The notes under the pieces are model-generated. The model searched no databases, was not told where the DNA came from, and saw only the letters and a program-made list of their open reading frames with translations. The translations under genes and the position numbers were made by a program. From an uncultured Opitutia bacterium (GTDB lineage Bacteria > Verrucomicrobiota > Verrucomicrobiia > Opitutales > Opitutaceae): a stretch of 64,000 bases of DNA. Positions 43,557 to 52,900 of this stretch are shown one piece after another. Each line of letters begins with the position of its first letter. Position 1 is the first letter of the stretch. The stretch is from positions 49,068-113,067 of the forward strand of contig CAIPAH010000007.1 of NCBI GenBank assembly GCA_903862955.1, written 5' to 3'.

Positions 43557-44440
43557 CAGAAGAAGTAATCGTTCCCGGCATGCAGGAAATCATCGGAGGG
43601 CGGACGCAGCGCAAAGCGCCAGACCGTGGCGTAGTCCGCCCACGGGCCCGGGATGTCCCGGTCAGAGGCGACTTCCGGCCGCGGGGCAAGCCCCGAGACC
43701 CGGCCGTCGACGCGGCGTAGGAACTGTTCATGTCCCTCGGGTGAGGAAAAATGCAGGCAGCGCCGTTCAAACAAGTCGGTCGGCACGGGCTTGGCGCCCG
43801 AAACGAAGCTCAGCCACGTCGAGCGGAGCACCCACTCGTGACGGGCGAGTTCGACCACCGCGCGCTCACACGCGGCGCCGAAGGACTCCTCGGCGGCATG
43901 GCCGTAGGCATAACCGCCGTAGTCGGTGCGGGCGTAAGCGACGACGGTGACGCCGCCAAACGGGCCGTCGATGGCCACCGCCGACACGCCGGGCCAGTCG
44001 GTTTCAAACTTCCGGCCGGCCGTGCGTCCCTCCCACCAGGCGATCAGCGAGAAACGTTCCACCGCCTCGAGCATCGCCTTGCGGCGGGCCTGCGTGCGCA
44101 ACAAACCGGGAAACGCGGACATGCCGTTGGAGGACGGGTCGACGTCAAAACCGAACTCGGCGGCCCGCTCCGAGCGCACCGTCGCATGGAAGGCCCAGCG
44201 TTCGAGCGCCTCGGACACCGCCATGTGCCGCGCGACGCTGGCGCGCGGGTGCGTGCCGCTGCCGTCGGCGTCGCTGTAGATGCTCAAGGGGCGCTTCGGC
44301 GTGAGACCGGCGGAGAGGCGGGCATTTGCCTGGATCATCCGCCGGCCGCACACCGGAAACACCCCTGACTCAATGCGCTCAATGGGCCCGCCGTGCACGG
44401 CAAGCACGCTCCGATAACGCAGGGCGGCAAGGCTGAGCAT
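43553..44440 (-). CDS. Stand-alone YcaO-domain protein
   Basis: 295 aa. YcaO core pattern: GSGTHPRASVARHMAVSEALERWA (about 60-83), NGMSAFPGLLRTQARRKAMLEAVERFSLI (105-133) and YGYGHAAEESFGAACERAVVELARHEW (about 176-203). These carry the Glu clusters E78/E80, E125/E128 and E192/E197 expected for the ATP/Mg site. YcaO enzymes activate backbone amides (azoline, thioamide, macroamidine formation in RiPPs), but some have other roles. No E1-like, TfuA, transporter or protease gene is adjacent. A 60-codon secreted-peptide-like ORF ends 12 nt upstream and the sensor kinase overlaps downstream. The substrate is unknown. Confidence 0.75.
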   Translation of the reverse strand: MLSLAALRYRSVLAVHGGPIERIESGVFPVCGRRMIQANARLSAGLTPKRPLSIYSDADGSGTHPRASVARHMAVSEALERWAFHATVRSERAAEFGFDVDPSSNGMSAFPGLLRTQARRKAMLEAVERFSLIAWWEGRTAGRKFETDWPGVSAVAIDGPFGGVTVVAYARTDYGGYAYGHAAEESFGAACERAVVELARHEWVLRSTWLSFVSGAKPVPTDLFERRCLHFSSPEGHEQFLRRVDGRVSGLAPRPEVASDRDIPGPWADYATVWRFALRPPSDDFLHAGNDYFFW

Positions 44441-44452
44441 GGCGGGAAGACG

Positions 44453-44635
44453 TTATGTGGCGTTCGACGCGATTTCGCAGGGCATGGTGCAAGGTGCCGT
44501 GACACCCACACTGTTGTTGGAGGAGCTGCGTAAGACATTGGTCATGGGATCGAGGCGATCCGCTGCCCGCGTAAAACCAGCGGCGAGCAGGAGGCTGGAG
44601 ACAAATCCAAGGACAAGGCGATTTAGTGAATTCAT
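44453..44635 (-). CDS. Small secreted or leader-peptide ORF upstream of the YcaO gene
   Basis: 60 aa. The N-terminus looks like a Sec signal (LNRLVLGFVSSLLLAAGFTRA, cleavage near TRA-AD). The remaining 36 residues are Ser/Thr/Cys/Asn-rich (RSSSNNSVGVTAPCTMPCEI), with 11 Ser/Thr/Cys. It ends 12 nt before the YcaO start codon on the same strand. The arrangement suggests a possible RiPP precursor, but there is no strong Shine-Dalgarno and homologues are unknown to me. It could instead be an unrelated small exported protein or a chance ORF. Confidence 0.45.
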   Translation of the reverse strand: MNSLNRLVLGFVSSLLLAAGFTRAADRLDPMTNVLRSSSNNSVGVTAPCTMPCEIASNAT

Positions 44636-44682
44636 AACGAGGTGAACTCTCGTTTAGATCGGTCCGCTTGCGATGGCCTTAA

Positions 44683-44700
44683 CTACCGGAATTCCGGTAG
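44683..44700. promoter_or_regulatory. 18-bp perfect palindrome in the divergent control region
   Basis: CTACCGGAATTCCGGTAG, within the 120-bp gap between the peptide/YcaO/kinase unit (minus) and the propeller kinase gene (plus). Its inner part splits as TACCGGA-AT-TCCGGTA, matching the 7-2-7 half-site geometry of NarL/LuxR-type response regulators. A LuxR-type regulator is encoded at 48576-49238, so this may be its operator. That is inferred from geometry and proximity. Confidence 0.55.
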
Positions 44701-44727
44701 GGCTTCGCAAAATTGAAATCGCCACTC

Positions 44728-44742
44728 GGGGGGAAACCCCCC
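44728..44742. repeat. GC-rich hairpin in the 5' leader of the propeller kinase gene
   Basis: GGGGGG-AAA-CCCCCC ends 13 nt before the GTG start codon at 44756. It lies where a ribosome-binding site would be, and there is no purine-rich Shine-Dalgarno, so it may limit translation or block the leader. Confidence 0.4.
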
Positions 44743-44755
44743 AAGCTGGCCCGAA

Positions 44756-47700
44756 GTGAAACCTACTGTCCTCTGGCGCGCGCGCTGTGGCCATGTGCTT
44801 TCCTGCCTGACCATTTTCGTCGGCGGATTACTTCCCGTTTCCAAGTCTCTGGCCCAATCGGTGGGCTATCCCCAAATCAGGGCATATTCCGCGGCAGAAA
44901 TTGGCACAGATGCAATGGGTTGGGTTACCGTGCAGAGCGCGGACGGGGTGCTGCATTTCGGATGCAACATGCTCGTGAGCTTCGATGGCGACCGCTGGCA
45001 GAGTGACTCTATCAACGGCGCCTACGCCCTGCGCGGATTAGATTTTGGGCCTGACGGAAGACTGTGGGCTGGGGCGGCCAATGAAATCGGGTGGTTTGAC
45101 CAACCTTCGGGGGGAAAGACCTGGAGCTATCATTCACTCAATCGAAATCTTCCGAAAGAGCACCAAGTGCTGGGCGAAGTGTGGCAGGTTTTCGCGGGCG
45201 GCAAGGGAGCCACGTTTATCACAGCGGACAACGTGATCGTGTGGAATGGAGATAAGATGCGGGTTTGGCCCATGCCGGGAGTCGCGGCACGTCGTCTTCA
45301 CGCAATGCGCATCGATGGGCGGATCTACGTTCATCACCGTGCGTCAGGACTCTACGAATTGGGCGAAACAGGTCCGCGCTTGATAATTCCTGCGGCAGCA
45401 TTGGGGGACGCTGTGATTTTCTGGATGGAACCTCGGCCCAACGGCTGGCTTTTCGCATCGTCACGAGGGCTCTTCGTCTTCGAGAAAGGACAACTGCAGA
45501 CTTTTGCCCCCGACATTGCCCAATTCATTTCCGATCAAAAACTCACCTGTGCTGCGCGCCTGGCCGACGGTCGACTCGCGTTGGGAACGTTCAACGGAGG
45601 CATCGCATTCATCACTAGGGAGGGAACCATCGAAAGGATTTTGAACCACGCAGACGGCCTGCCCTCCAACTCCGTTTTTTCTCTCTTTGTCGACCGAGAG
45701 GACAGACTTTGGGCCACGTCGAATTCCAGCATTTTCAGCGTCTCCGCGCCTGCTCTTGCCTCGATCTACGACAGTCGGGCGCTGTTACCGCAGCAGCCGA
45801 TTCAAAGAATTATTCGCGCCAACGGCCAAATTGTAGCGGCCACCGACAACGCCATCTTTCGGCTCTCCGAGCACGGCAAACAATTCGCCGCGGTGGGCGG
45901 TGCCCTCGGACATGTGTCAGACATGGAGTTGGGCGACCAAGGAGTCCTGATTTCAGGGATCGGCGCAGTAAGGAATCTGGAAGACGATAACCTCTCTGTC
46001 TTCTATTCGACCCTTCAAGACGCTTTTGTCGCCAAGCCGTCGCGGCACTGGCCGGGCTCCGTGCTCATCTCGGAAGGGCGCAATATTGTTCTCCGCGATC
46101 CGAACGGCAGTGCACGCGTCCTGGTGCAGGACCTGCCGGATATCGCGACGTCCATTGCCGAGGACCATCTCGGTCGGCTGTGGCTGGGAACCACGAGCCG
46201 GGGCGTGCTGCTGGCCACCCCGACCGAGACTCCGGTGGGAGCCGTGCGTGGCGACGCGGCGCATGGTCTTCCCAGCTTTGATGGACCGGGCATTGCCGTC
46301 GCCGACCGCAATGGCCGACTGCTCATTTTCTCTCCCAGCGGCGGTTGGTTGCTCGGGGAGGATTCGCCCGCTTTCGTGCCGGTCGCCGGCCTGCGTCCCG
46401 GCGAGATCCTCGCGACCTCCGACATCAGCGCTGGCGGCATGCTGTGGCTCGCGTACCGCGAGAACGAGAGTCGGCCTCCCTGCATTGGCCGCATTGCGAT
46501 CGCCGGCAATCACGCGAAATGGCAACCTCACTCGGTGGAAGGCCTGTGGAACATCGGCAGTCCGAGTTCCATTCTCGCCGAGCCGACCGACACGGGTGAC
46601 ACGGTGCTTTGGATCGGAGGGACGCAGGGTTTGCTGCGGCACGTCGTCTCAGGCGGCCCGCTGGCGCCCCAACCGCGGGCGCCGCTGTTGCATGCGTTCG
46701 CGCAGGGCGCCAATGCCGACACGTTGACGCCGATCGCCGGCCCCCTGCCCTACGCGACCCGCGCGGTGCTCTTTGAATTTGCCGCCCCGGAATTCGCGAT
46801 GCGCCCGGCCCTGCGGATGGAGACGCGCATCGACGGCATCGACGACCGATGGGTGCCGGCCGATTCGTCGTCGCGGCGCGAACTCACCGCGATTCGCGAC
46901 GGGCGCTATATCTTCCGCGTGCGGACCGTGGCGGAAACGGGCGCAATCAGCGACGAGACGAATTTCAATTTCGAAATCCTCGCCCCATGGTGGCGGACAA
47001 CTCCTGCCATCGCTGGACTGCTGCTCGCACTCGTGCCGGCCGGCTACGGCATCTATCGCCTGCGCGTGCGAGCCCTCCAGCGGCACAACGCCGAGCTCGA
47101 GCGCAAGGTCAGCCAGCGCACCGAGCAGTTGGAGCAGGCCAGCGCGGCGAAGACCCAGTTCGTGGCCACGATGAGCCACGACATTCGCAATCCACTCAAC
47201 GGCATCGTCGGCCTCGCCCTGGCGCTTGAGAACACCCGGCTTGATCCCCGCCAGCGCGAGATCGTTGCGACGCTGCGGGAGTGCACCACCTACCTCTCGA
47301 CCCTGGTGGACGACGTGCTGGACTTTGCCAGCATCGAGGCCGGGCGCGTGGAACTCCGGCCCGGTCCGTTCACTCCCGGGGAATTACTTCGCTCCGTGGT
47401 CACGATGCTCAAGGCCGACGCGGCCGTCAGCGGGGCCTCGCTCACGGTCGAGACCGACCCGGAATTGGATACGCCGCTGCTGGGCGACGCGGGGCGCATC
47501 CAGCAGATTCTCATCAACTACGTCTCGAACGCCCTCAAATACGCGGGTGGCCGCGTCCGCCTGATCGCGACCATTCCCGCCAACTCCCCGGGCGAGATGG
47601 AGTTCGCCGTGGTGGACGAGGGCGCGGGCATCAGCGGGCCCGAACAAGCCACGCTCTTCACCAAGTTCACGCGTCTCGCACGCGCCCAGCGCAGCGAGGT

Positions 47701-48622
47701 CACCGGCACTGGACTGGGTCTCGCCTCCTGCCGGCTGCTCGCCGACCTGATGGGAGGCTCCGTCGGGGTCGAAAGTGATCCCGGCCACGGCGCGCGTTTT
47801 TACCTCCGCCTGCCCATTGTCGCAGCGCAAGTCCCCGTCGAGGCCCCGAAACTCTCCCTCGCTAACACGTCGGTGCTGCTCGTGGAGGATGCCGATTACA
47901 ATGCGTGGGCCGCGACCGCCGTGCTCGCGAAGCTGGGATTATCCTGCGAGCGCGCGCACACCGGGCAGGAAGCGCTGCGCCTTTTTGGGGAGAAGCGTTT
48001 CAACCTGGTTTTACTGGACCGGAATCTGCCCGACATGGACGGAACCGAGGTGGCCCGCAGTATTCGTTCGCTTGAGGAAGACGGCCCGCGTTCCATCCTG
48101 CTTGCGGTCACCGCCTACTGCACCCCGCAGGACCGCGCGCTCTGCCTCGAGTCCGGCATGGACGCCTTCGTGGGCAAACCGCTGACGCCGGACAAGCTGA
48201 GGAAGATCCTGATCGCAGCGGGCCGCCGGCTGCTCACCGCCGCGACGATGCACGTTTCACCCGATGCCCCGAAACCGGCGGTCGATATTTCCCTCTTGGA
48301 CTACATGTCGGACGGCACCGAGCAGGGCTTGGTCAAGCAGGTCGCGTGCTTCCTGGACGCGTTGGCCGAAGGCGAGACGCGACTCACGCACGCAGCCACG
48401 GCGCACGATTTCGCGCGTCTCGGGGACGCCGCCCACTACCTACTCTCGCACGCGAAACTCATCGGCAGCGCCTCGCTGGAGGAAGCGGCCCTGAGCCTGG
48501 AGCGAGCCGCCCGCGCCGGCGATGGATTCGCCTTTGACGAGTTGCTGCAGCGGGTTCGGCGCGAGGTCGGCGCCGTCACGGAAGCAATGCGTCGGCATCG
48601 TTCCGCGGCACAACCAGCGTAA
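44756..48622 (+). CDS. Propeller-sensor hybrid histidine kinase (Reg_prop, Y_Y_Y, HisKA, HATPase, REC, Hpt)
   Basis: 1288 aa from GTG. Signal peptide residues about 1-33. Periplasmic beta-propeller repeats follow (GLDFGPDGRLWAGAANEIG; LPSNSVFSLFVDREDRLWATS; EDHLGRLWLGTT), then a Y_Y_Y-like domain (about 660-745) and a membrane helix near 748-766. HisKA has H808 in SHDIRNPLNG. The HATPase has NYVSNALKYAGG, DEGAGI and GTGLGLASC. The receiver has D1088 in LLDRNLPDMDG, and a C-terminal Hpt has His1227 in AAHYLLSHAKLIG. This domain order is that of sensors that often detect polysaccharide fragments. Its 3' end overlaps the regulator gene. Confidence 0.92.
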   Translation: MKPTVLWRARCGHVLSCLTIFVGGLLPVSKSLAQSVGYPQIRAYSAAEIGTDAMGWVTVQSADGVLHFGCNMLVSFDGDRWQSDSINGAYALRGLDFGPDGRLWAGAANEIGWFDQPSGGKTWSYHSLNRNLPKEHQVLGEVWQVFAGGKGATFITADNVIVWNGDKMRVWPMPGVAARRLHAMRIDGRIYVHHRASGLYELGETGPRLIIPAAALGDAVIFWMEPRPNGWLFASSRGLFVFEKGQLQTFAPDIAQFISDQKLTCAARLADGRLALGTFNGGIAFITREGTIERILNHADGLPSNSVFSLFVDREDRLWATSNSSIFSVSAPALASIYDSRALLPQQPIQRIIRANGQIVAATDNAIFRLSEHGKQFAAVGGALGHVSDMELGDQGVLISGIGAVRNLEDDNLSVFYSTLQDAFVAKPSRHWPGSVLISEGRNIVLRDPNGSARVLVQDLPDIATSIAEDHLGRLWLGTTSRGVLLATPTETPVGAVRGDAAHGLPSFDGPGIAVADRNGRLLIFSPSGGWLLGEDSPAFVPVAGLRPGEILATSDISAGGMLWLAYRENESRPPCIGRIAIAGNHAKWQPHSVEGLWNIGSPSSILAEPTDTGDTVLWIGGTQGLLRHVVSGGPLAPQPRAPLLHAFAQGANADTLTPIAGPLPYATRAVLFEFAAPEFAMRPALRMETRIDGIDDRWVPADSSSRRELTAIRDGRYIFRVRTVAETGAISDETNFNFEILAPWWRTTPAIAGLLLALVPAGYGIYRLRVRALQRHNAELERKVSQRTEQLEQASAAKTQFVATMSHDIRNPLNGIVGLALALENTRLDPRQREIVATLRECTTYLSTLVDDVLDFASIEAGRVELRPGPFTPGELLRSVVTMLKADAAVSGASLTVETDPELDTPLLGDAGRIQQILINYVSNALKYAGGRVRLIATIPANSPGEMEFAVVDEGAGISGPEQATLFTKFTRLARAQRSEVTGTGLGLASCRLLADLMGGSVGVESDPGHGARFYLRLPIVAAQVPVEAPKLSLANTSVLLVEDADYNAWAATAVLAKLGLSCERAHTGQEALRLFGEKRFNLVLLDRNLPDMDGTEVARSIRSLEEDGPRSILLAVTAYCTPQDRALCLESGMDAFVGKPLTPDKLRKILIAAGRRLLTAATMHVSPDAPKPAVDISLLDYMSDGTEQGLVKQVACFLDALAEGETRLTHAATAHDFARLGDAAHYLLSHAKLIGSASLEEAALSLERAARAGDGFAFDELLQRVRREVGAVTEAMRRHRSAAQPA

Positions 48623-49238
48623 AGCCGTGTTCGCGGGCATACCGCGAAAGCTCGGCAGTGGAGGACATCCCGAGCTTGCCGAGGAGATTGAAGCGGTGTT
48701 TCTCCACCGTCTCCGCGGAAATTCCGAGGCGCGTGGCGATTTCGCGGTCGCTCTGCGGCTCGCCGATGAGCGTAAGCACCGCCCGCTCGCGATCCGTCAG
48801 CAGCTTGTCAAAGGATTGTGGATCGTTGTGCCGCGCCGCCTTGATGCGTTGAAACGTCTCCGAGAAATACGTCTTGCCCTGCCCGACGGCGGTGATGGCC
48901 GCCTTGAGGATGGTCACGGTGTTGGTGTTCTTGTCGACGAAGCCCTGCACGCGGCTCTTCTCCACCCGGAAGACAGTGTAGTCGTCGCAATGGGAGGACA
49001 GCACGAGGATCCGCGCCTTGGGCACAGCCTCTTGCACCGCTTCGACGACGCCGAATCCGTCCAAGTTCGGCAGGTGCAGGTCGAGCAGCACCAGATCGGG
49101 CTGCGTGGCCGTCACCATTGTCACCGCCGCGCGGCCATCGGCCGCCTCACCCACCACCTCGTGGCGCAGATCGCGGGAGCAGACCTTCCGCAGCACCTCG
49201 CGGAACATCAGATGGTCCTCGATTATGGCGATCTTCAC
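48576..49238 (-). CDS. NarL/LuxR-type response regulator
   Basis: 220 aa from GTG 49238, which begins exactly at the receiver domain (VKIAIIEDHLMF); an ATG at 49304 would add 22 atypical residues. The receiver has EDH, acceptor Asp in LLDLHLPNLDG and Lys in GFVDKNTN. The LuxR HTH (about 150-205) has LTDRERAVLTLIGEPQSDREIATRLGIS and TVEKHRFNLLGKLG. It probably acts downstream of one of the adjacent hybrid kinases. It converges on the propeller kinase gene with a 47-nt 3' overlap. Candidate target: the palindrome at 44683-44700. Confidence 0.92.
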   Translation of the reverse strand: MKIAIIEDHLMFREVLRKVCSRDLRHEVVGEAADGRAAVTMVTATQPDLVLLDLHLPNLDGFGVVEAVQEAVPKARILVLSSHCDDYTVFRVEKSRVQGFVDKNTNTVTILKAAITAVGQGKTYFSETFQRIKAARHNDPQSFDKLLTDRERAVLTLIGEPQSDREIATRLGISAETVEKHRFNLLGKLGMSSTAELSRYAREHGFTLVVPRNDADALLP

Positions 49239-49328
49239 GCGCCCAACTTGGACGGGCCAACCGAAGGCCGCAATCCGCGGATTTACCCAAGCGAGTATAT
49301 TCATGATCCGTGCTTTGCCCCGCCGCGG

Positions 49329-49991
49329 CTAGTTCTGCAGCAGCCGGAATTGAACCTCGAGCGTCCCCGGGCGATATGGCGGCAGCAGAATGAGCAGCGC
49401 CCGACCTGTTGGTCCGAGCGAAATCTTGTCCGCAAACGACTGGAAAACCCGCCCGCGAAATCGCGTCTGCAGCAGCACCTCGGCGGTTTCGCCCACGCGC
49501 GACGGTTCGTTAAGCCCTTCGCGGAGCGTGAGGGTCCGGCCGTCAATCACGCCGCTGAGTTCAAGCCCGCTGGCATTGAGAATGACCAACGTTCCAGCCG
49601 GCATGTGCTGCTCGCTGTCCTCGAGAACTTGGACGCGGTAGCGCAATCCGTCCGCGCCACGCTGCGGAAGGGCCGAGAAGAGAAACAAGGCGCGACGCAA
49701 ATCCGCCGGGGGTCTCACCTCGGCAACGACCTCGCCCGTCTCACGGTCGCAAAACGTGATCGGGTCGCGCCCGACGTAAGAATAGACCGGTGAACGTGCG
49801 GTCGGATAGAACTGCAGGGTCACGGGCTCGGCGTCGGCATGCGACGAAAACGCGACACCGGAAACGGGGTCGGCGGCGAACACGGTGAATTCGCTCCGTC
49901 GTTGCGGCAGTTCGGCACCCAGACCAGGCAGCGCTACCGCCAAAGCGAGCCAGAGTCGCCGGGAAATCAGATGTCGGCGGATGTTAGCCAT
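49329..49991 (-). CDS. Exported protein of unknown function in the pseudopilin operon
   Basis: 220 aa. N-terminal signal: LISRRLWLALAVALPGLGA. The rest is beta-rich without Cys pairs: VTLQFYPTARSPVYSYVG, LILLPPYRPGTLEVQFRLLQN. It starts inside the 3' end of cassette gene A (25-nt overlap), so it is translated as the last gene of the D-B-C-A unit. No family is recognised. A periplasmic accessory of the pseudopilus is plausible. Confidence 0.65.
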   Translation of the reverse strand: MANIRRHLISRRLWLALAVALPGLGAELPQRRSEFTVFAADPVSGVAFSSHADAEPVTLQFYPTARSPVYSYVGRDPITFCDRETGEVVAEVRPPADLRRALFLFSALPQRGADGLRYRVQVLEDSEQHMPAGTLVILNASGLELSGVIDGRTLTLREGLNEPSRVGETAEVLLQTRFRGRVFQSFADKISLGPTGRALLILLPPYRPGTLEVQFRLLQN

Positions 49992-52900
49992 CGAAATGTC
50001 ACCACCTTAAACCGGCGACCGAGAGCTTGATTTGTCGCATTTAGCTGATCGGGCGAGGTTTCCGCGGGCTGGGTCGCATCGACGTAGTTGGGCAGTCGCT
50101 GCACCCGCGCCTCGCACCATGCCCTCTTCACCTGTTGGCGCGGGCCCAGCGGCGCCGCATCGCCGTAAGCACGGATCACGAACGTGTCGGACCGGGAAAA
50201 CAACACGGGCGCCAGCACGCCGAGCAAGTCGCCCTGCGTGAGCCACTGGGAGCTGAATTCCGGCACGGCCGCCGGATCATTGAGATGGAGGCCATCCGCC
50301 GTGACTGCGTCTGCGAGCGCGCGTTCCAGCAAGCTCATCCCGCCAAACAACGGTGACGGACCGAGGAATTCCTCCAGCGAGCGATAAGGACCTGAGTCGG
50401 CCAGCTTCGTCTGCAGAAGCGCAGCGATGGCATTGCTCAGGGCGACCGTTTGCTCGGCCGAGAACACCCGCACACCGCGGCGAAACAAGTGGGTGTTGGC
50501 CGCCGAGGACACGTTGGGCATGGCAGGCGGAACCGTCGTGCTGGCCGCATAGCCGACGTCTGTTAGGTACGTTTCCTGCGCCGAAAACGGAAACCGGTAG
50601 AACACCGCGTCGCCCTGCGCGGCGACTGACGCCACCACATCACCGCTGGTGCCGGTGGCGGCGAGCGCGGCAAGGAAGTTGAAGTCGTCACCGGTTGTCC
50701 AACGTCCCGCGCGAAGGATCGCCAGCCAAGCCGGGGAACTCGTGGAGTTGAGATTGAATGCTCCGCGTTGCAGGAGGTATTTGGACGAGTATCCGTCCAG
50801 TATCGGATCGAGCAAATCGCTCGCGTCCGGGATCGGTCCATCCGGCTTGCTGCCTTCAATCCGCAGCAGCGGATTGGGCAAGGCCGGGAACGCCGGCGAA
50901 CTTGGCGGAGACACACCTGTGGCCAAGCCGGAAAAGAAATAGCGATCGAACCAGGCATTCGATCCTCCAGCCGCCCCCCAGGAGTTGCCCGAGGCAAACG
51001 GACGCGCGCCGGACAAGGGAAGCTGCTGGAGCCCGCCCAGCGAGAGCAATGGTCCTCGAGGCAGTTCGAAGAGCGGCGTGTCCTCGTTGTAGGACTGTCC
51101 GGTGGCAGACGACAAGGCGGCCGGCAGGGCGCGATCGAGCAGCCGGTCCGGAAACGAAATCGCGGTGTAATTGGGATACAGCTCGGGCCGGGGTCCGTTT
51201 GCGGCCGGTGAGAAGGCACCGGCTGGCAGGATGGCTTCGCGCGGATCCTGGCCGGCCGTCGTCAGCCAGGTCTCGGGCGCGGCGGGCGTGTCGGCACTCT
51301 CCGTCAAATGAAAGACGCAGGTAAATTGATAAGTGGCAGCGCCGGCCGCGGTGGGCGTTGTGGCGAAGGCGGGAAAGCCCGGGCTGATGAAGCTGCGCAG
51401 GAGCTCCTGTCCTCCGCCCGAGAGAGTGCGGTAGAGCCGCACGGTCAACTGGCTCGCGGCGCCGTTCAGGTGCAGCTGCGCAGAGTTCGCCACGCTCGCG
51501 GATGGCACGGCCCGCTGCACGCCCTGGCCGGCGGCGGTGCTGAGATTCCGGGTATAGAACACGCTCGCGAACCCACCCGCGGGCGGCGGTGAGCCCTTGT
51601 TCAAGTCTTCCTGCGCGGCCCAAGTGTAAACGCGTCCTGAAAGCCATGACTGCTGGTCGTCGCGGCCCGCGGGCACCCAAGGAAGACTGATCCGCAGTGG
51701 CGCGCCGTAGAGGGAGTCGAGACTCAGGCTCGCGACGGAAACGCCGAGCGTGTCGTTGATGACATTCACATTGGGCAATCCCGAAATTTCCAGCTGGAGC
51801 GGCTCCGGAACCATCGCGCTGGTGTAGGGATTCCACAGTGAAACCAGCCAGCGCGCTCGCGCTACCAGCGGGCGCAGGCTTCCGCTGGCCGAGGGGTCGG
51901 TGCGGACATTGAATGTGATCAGAAAATACGAGAGCACGGGCGCCACGCCGTGTTGGATGCCGTTCGCGACCAACGGCGCGGTCAGACGATAGCGACGCCG
52001 CAGCGCATTGCGCGGATCCCCGGAGGGATAGACTGGCGAAATGGCCGGCCCCACCGGTGACGCCGGATCCTCCATGTAAGCGGGGTAATTCGCCCACGCC
52101 GCAAAAGCCGGGCCGAGAAGGTCCGGGCGCAGGGACAAATCCCTCCTTAATCCGCCCGGATTCGTCGTCGCGAGAACGGCTTCGTTGCCGGGTGACCAGT
52201 CGTGATACGCGACTCGAATCGGGTCCGCGCCCACCGGCGTCGCACTGCCAACCCGATTCAAATACGCGATTTGTCCCAACGTAAAGATGCGCGAGAGCAC
52301 CGTCGCATTTGCGCCGTCTCGCGGTTCCACGACCGGCTGGCCGGCGGTGCCGGCGGGCCCAGCGCCCAAGGGAACCTGTTGTCGGATGCGTTCGCGCCCT
52401 TCCGCAAAGTCGAACGGTGGATAGTTGATGTCGCCCACGGAAGCGGCATCGACAACGGCGGCTTTGACGCCTTCGTCCCCCACCCACCAAGCATAGTGCC
52501 CGTCAGCAACCCCATCGCTGGAGAGAGGTTGCTTCGGCGCCAGCACGTCGCCTGCGGCGCCAGCCGTGTGCAACCCCACCAATTCGACTGTCTCGCCGAT
52601 GTCCGACGGCGATCGGGCCAGGGAATTCGTTCCTTCATTTCCGCTCACGAGCCAGGTGAGCGGTGTCACGCCGGGCGCTGTCGCGTCCCATACGCCCGTG
52701 TAGTGACTCGTCCCAAAACCTTCGCCGAAGGACTGCGCCGTCGCCGTGACCCGCGTATCCGGGCCGGCATATTTTTGCAGGCAGCCCAAACCCAGTTGCA
52801 GCGCCATGAGCGCATTCCGACGCGCCTGAGTTTCCGCGACCGTCGCTCGCGCGTCGCGGGCTTCGATTTGCGCCAGAGCCGCCAGCGCCAGGAGCAGCAC

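Noticed and set aside
44439..44645. 68-codon plus-strand frame opposite the small peptide ORF
   Set aside because: No signal or motif. The minus-strand frame has a plausible signal peptide and lies in order with the YcaO gene.
50856..52490. 544-codon second minus-strand frame inside cassette protein A
   Set aside because: It overlaps the real reading frame, is Arg/Gly-rich and lacks a membrane helix or motif.
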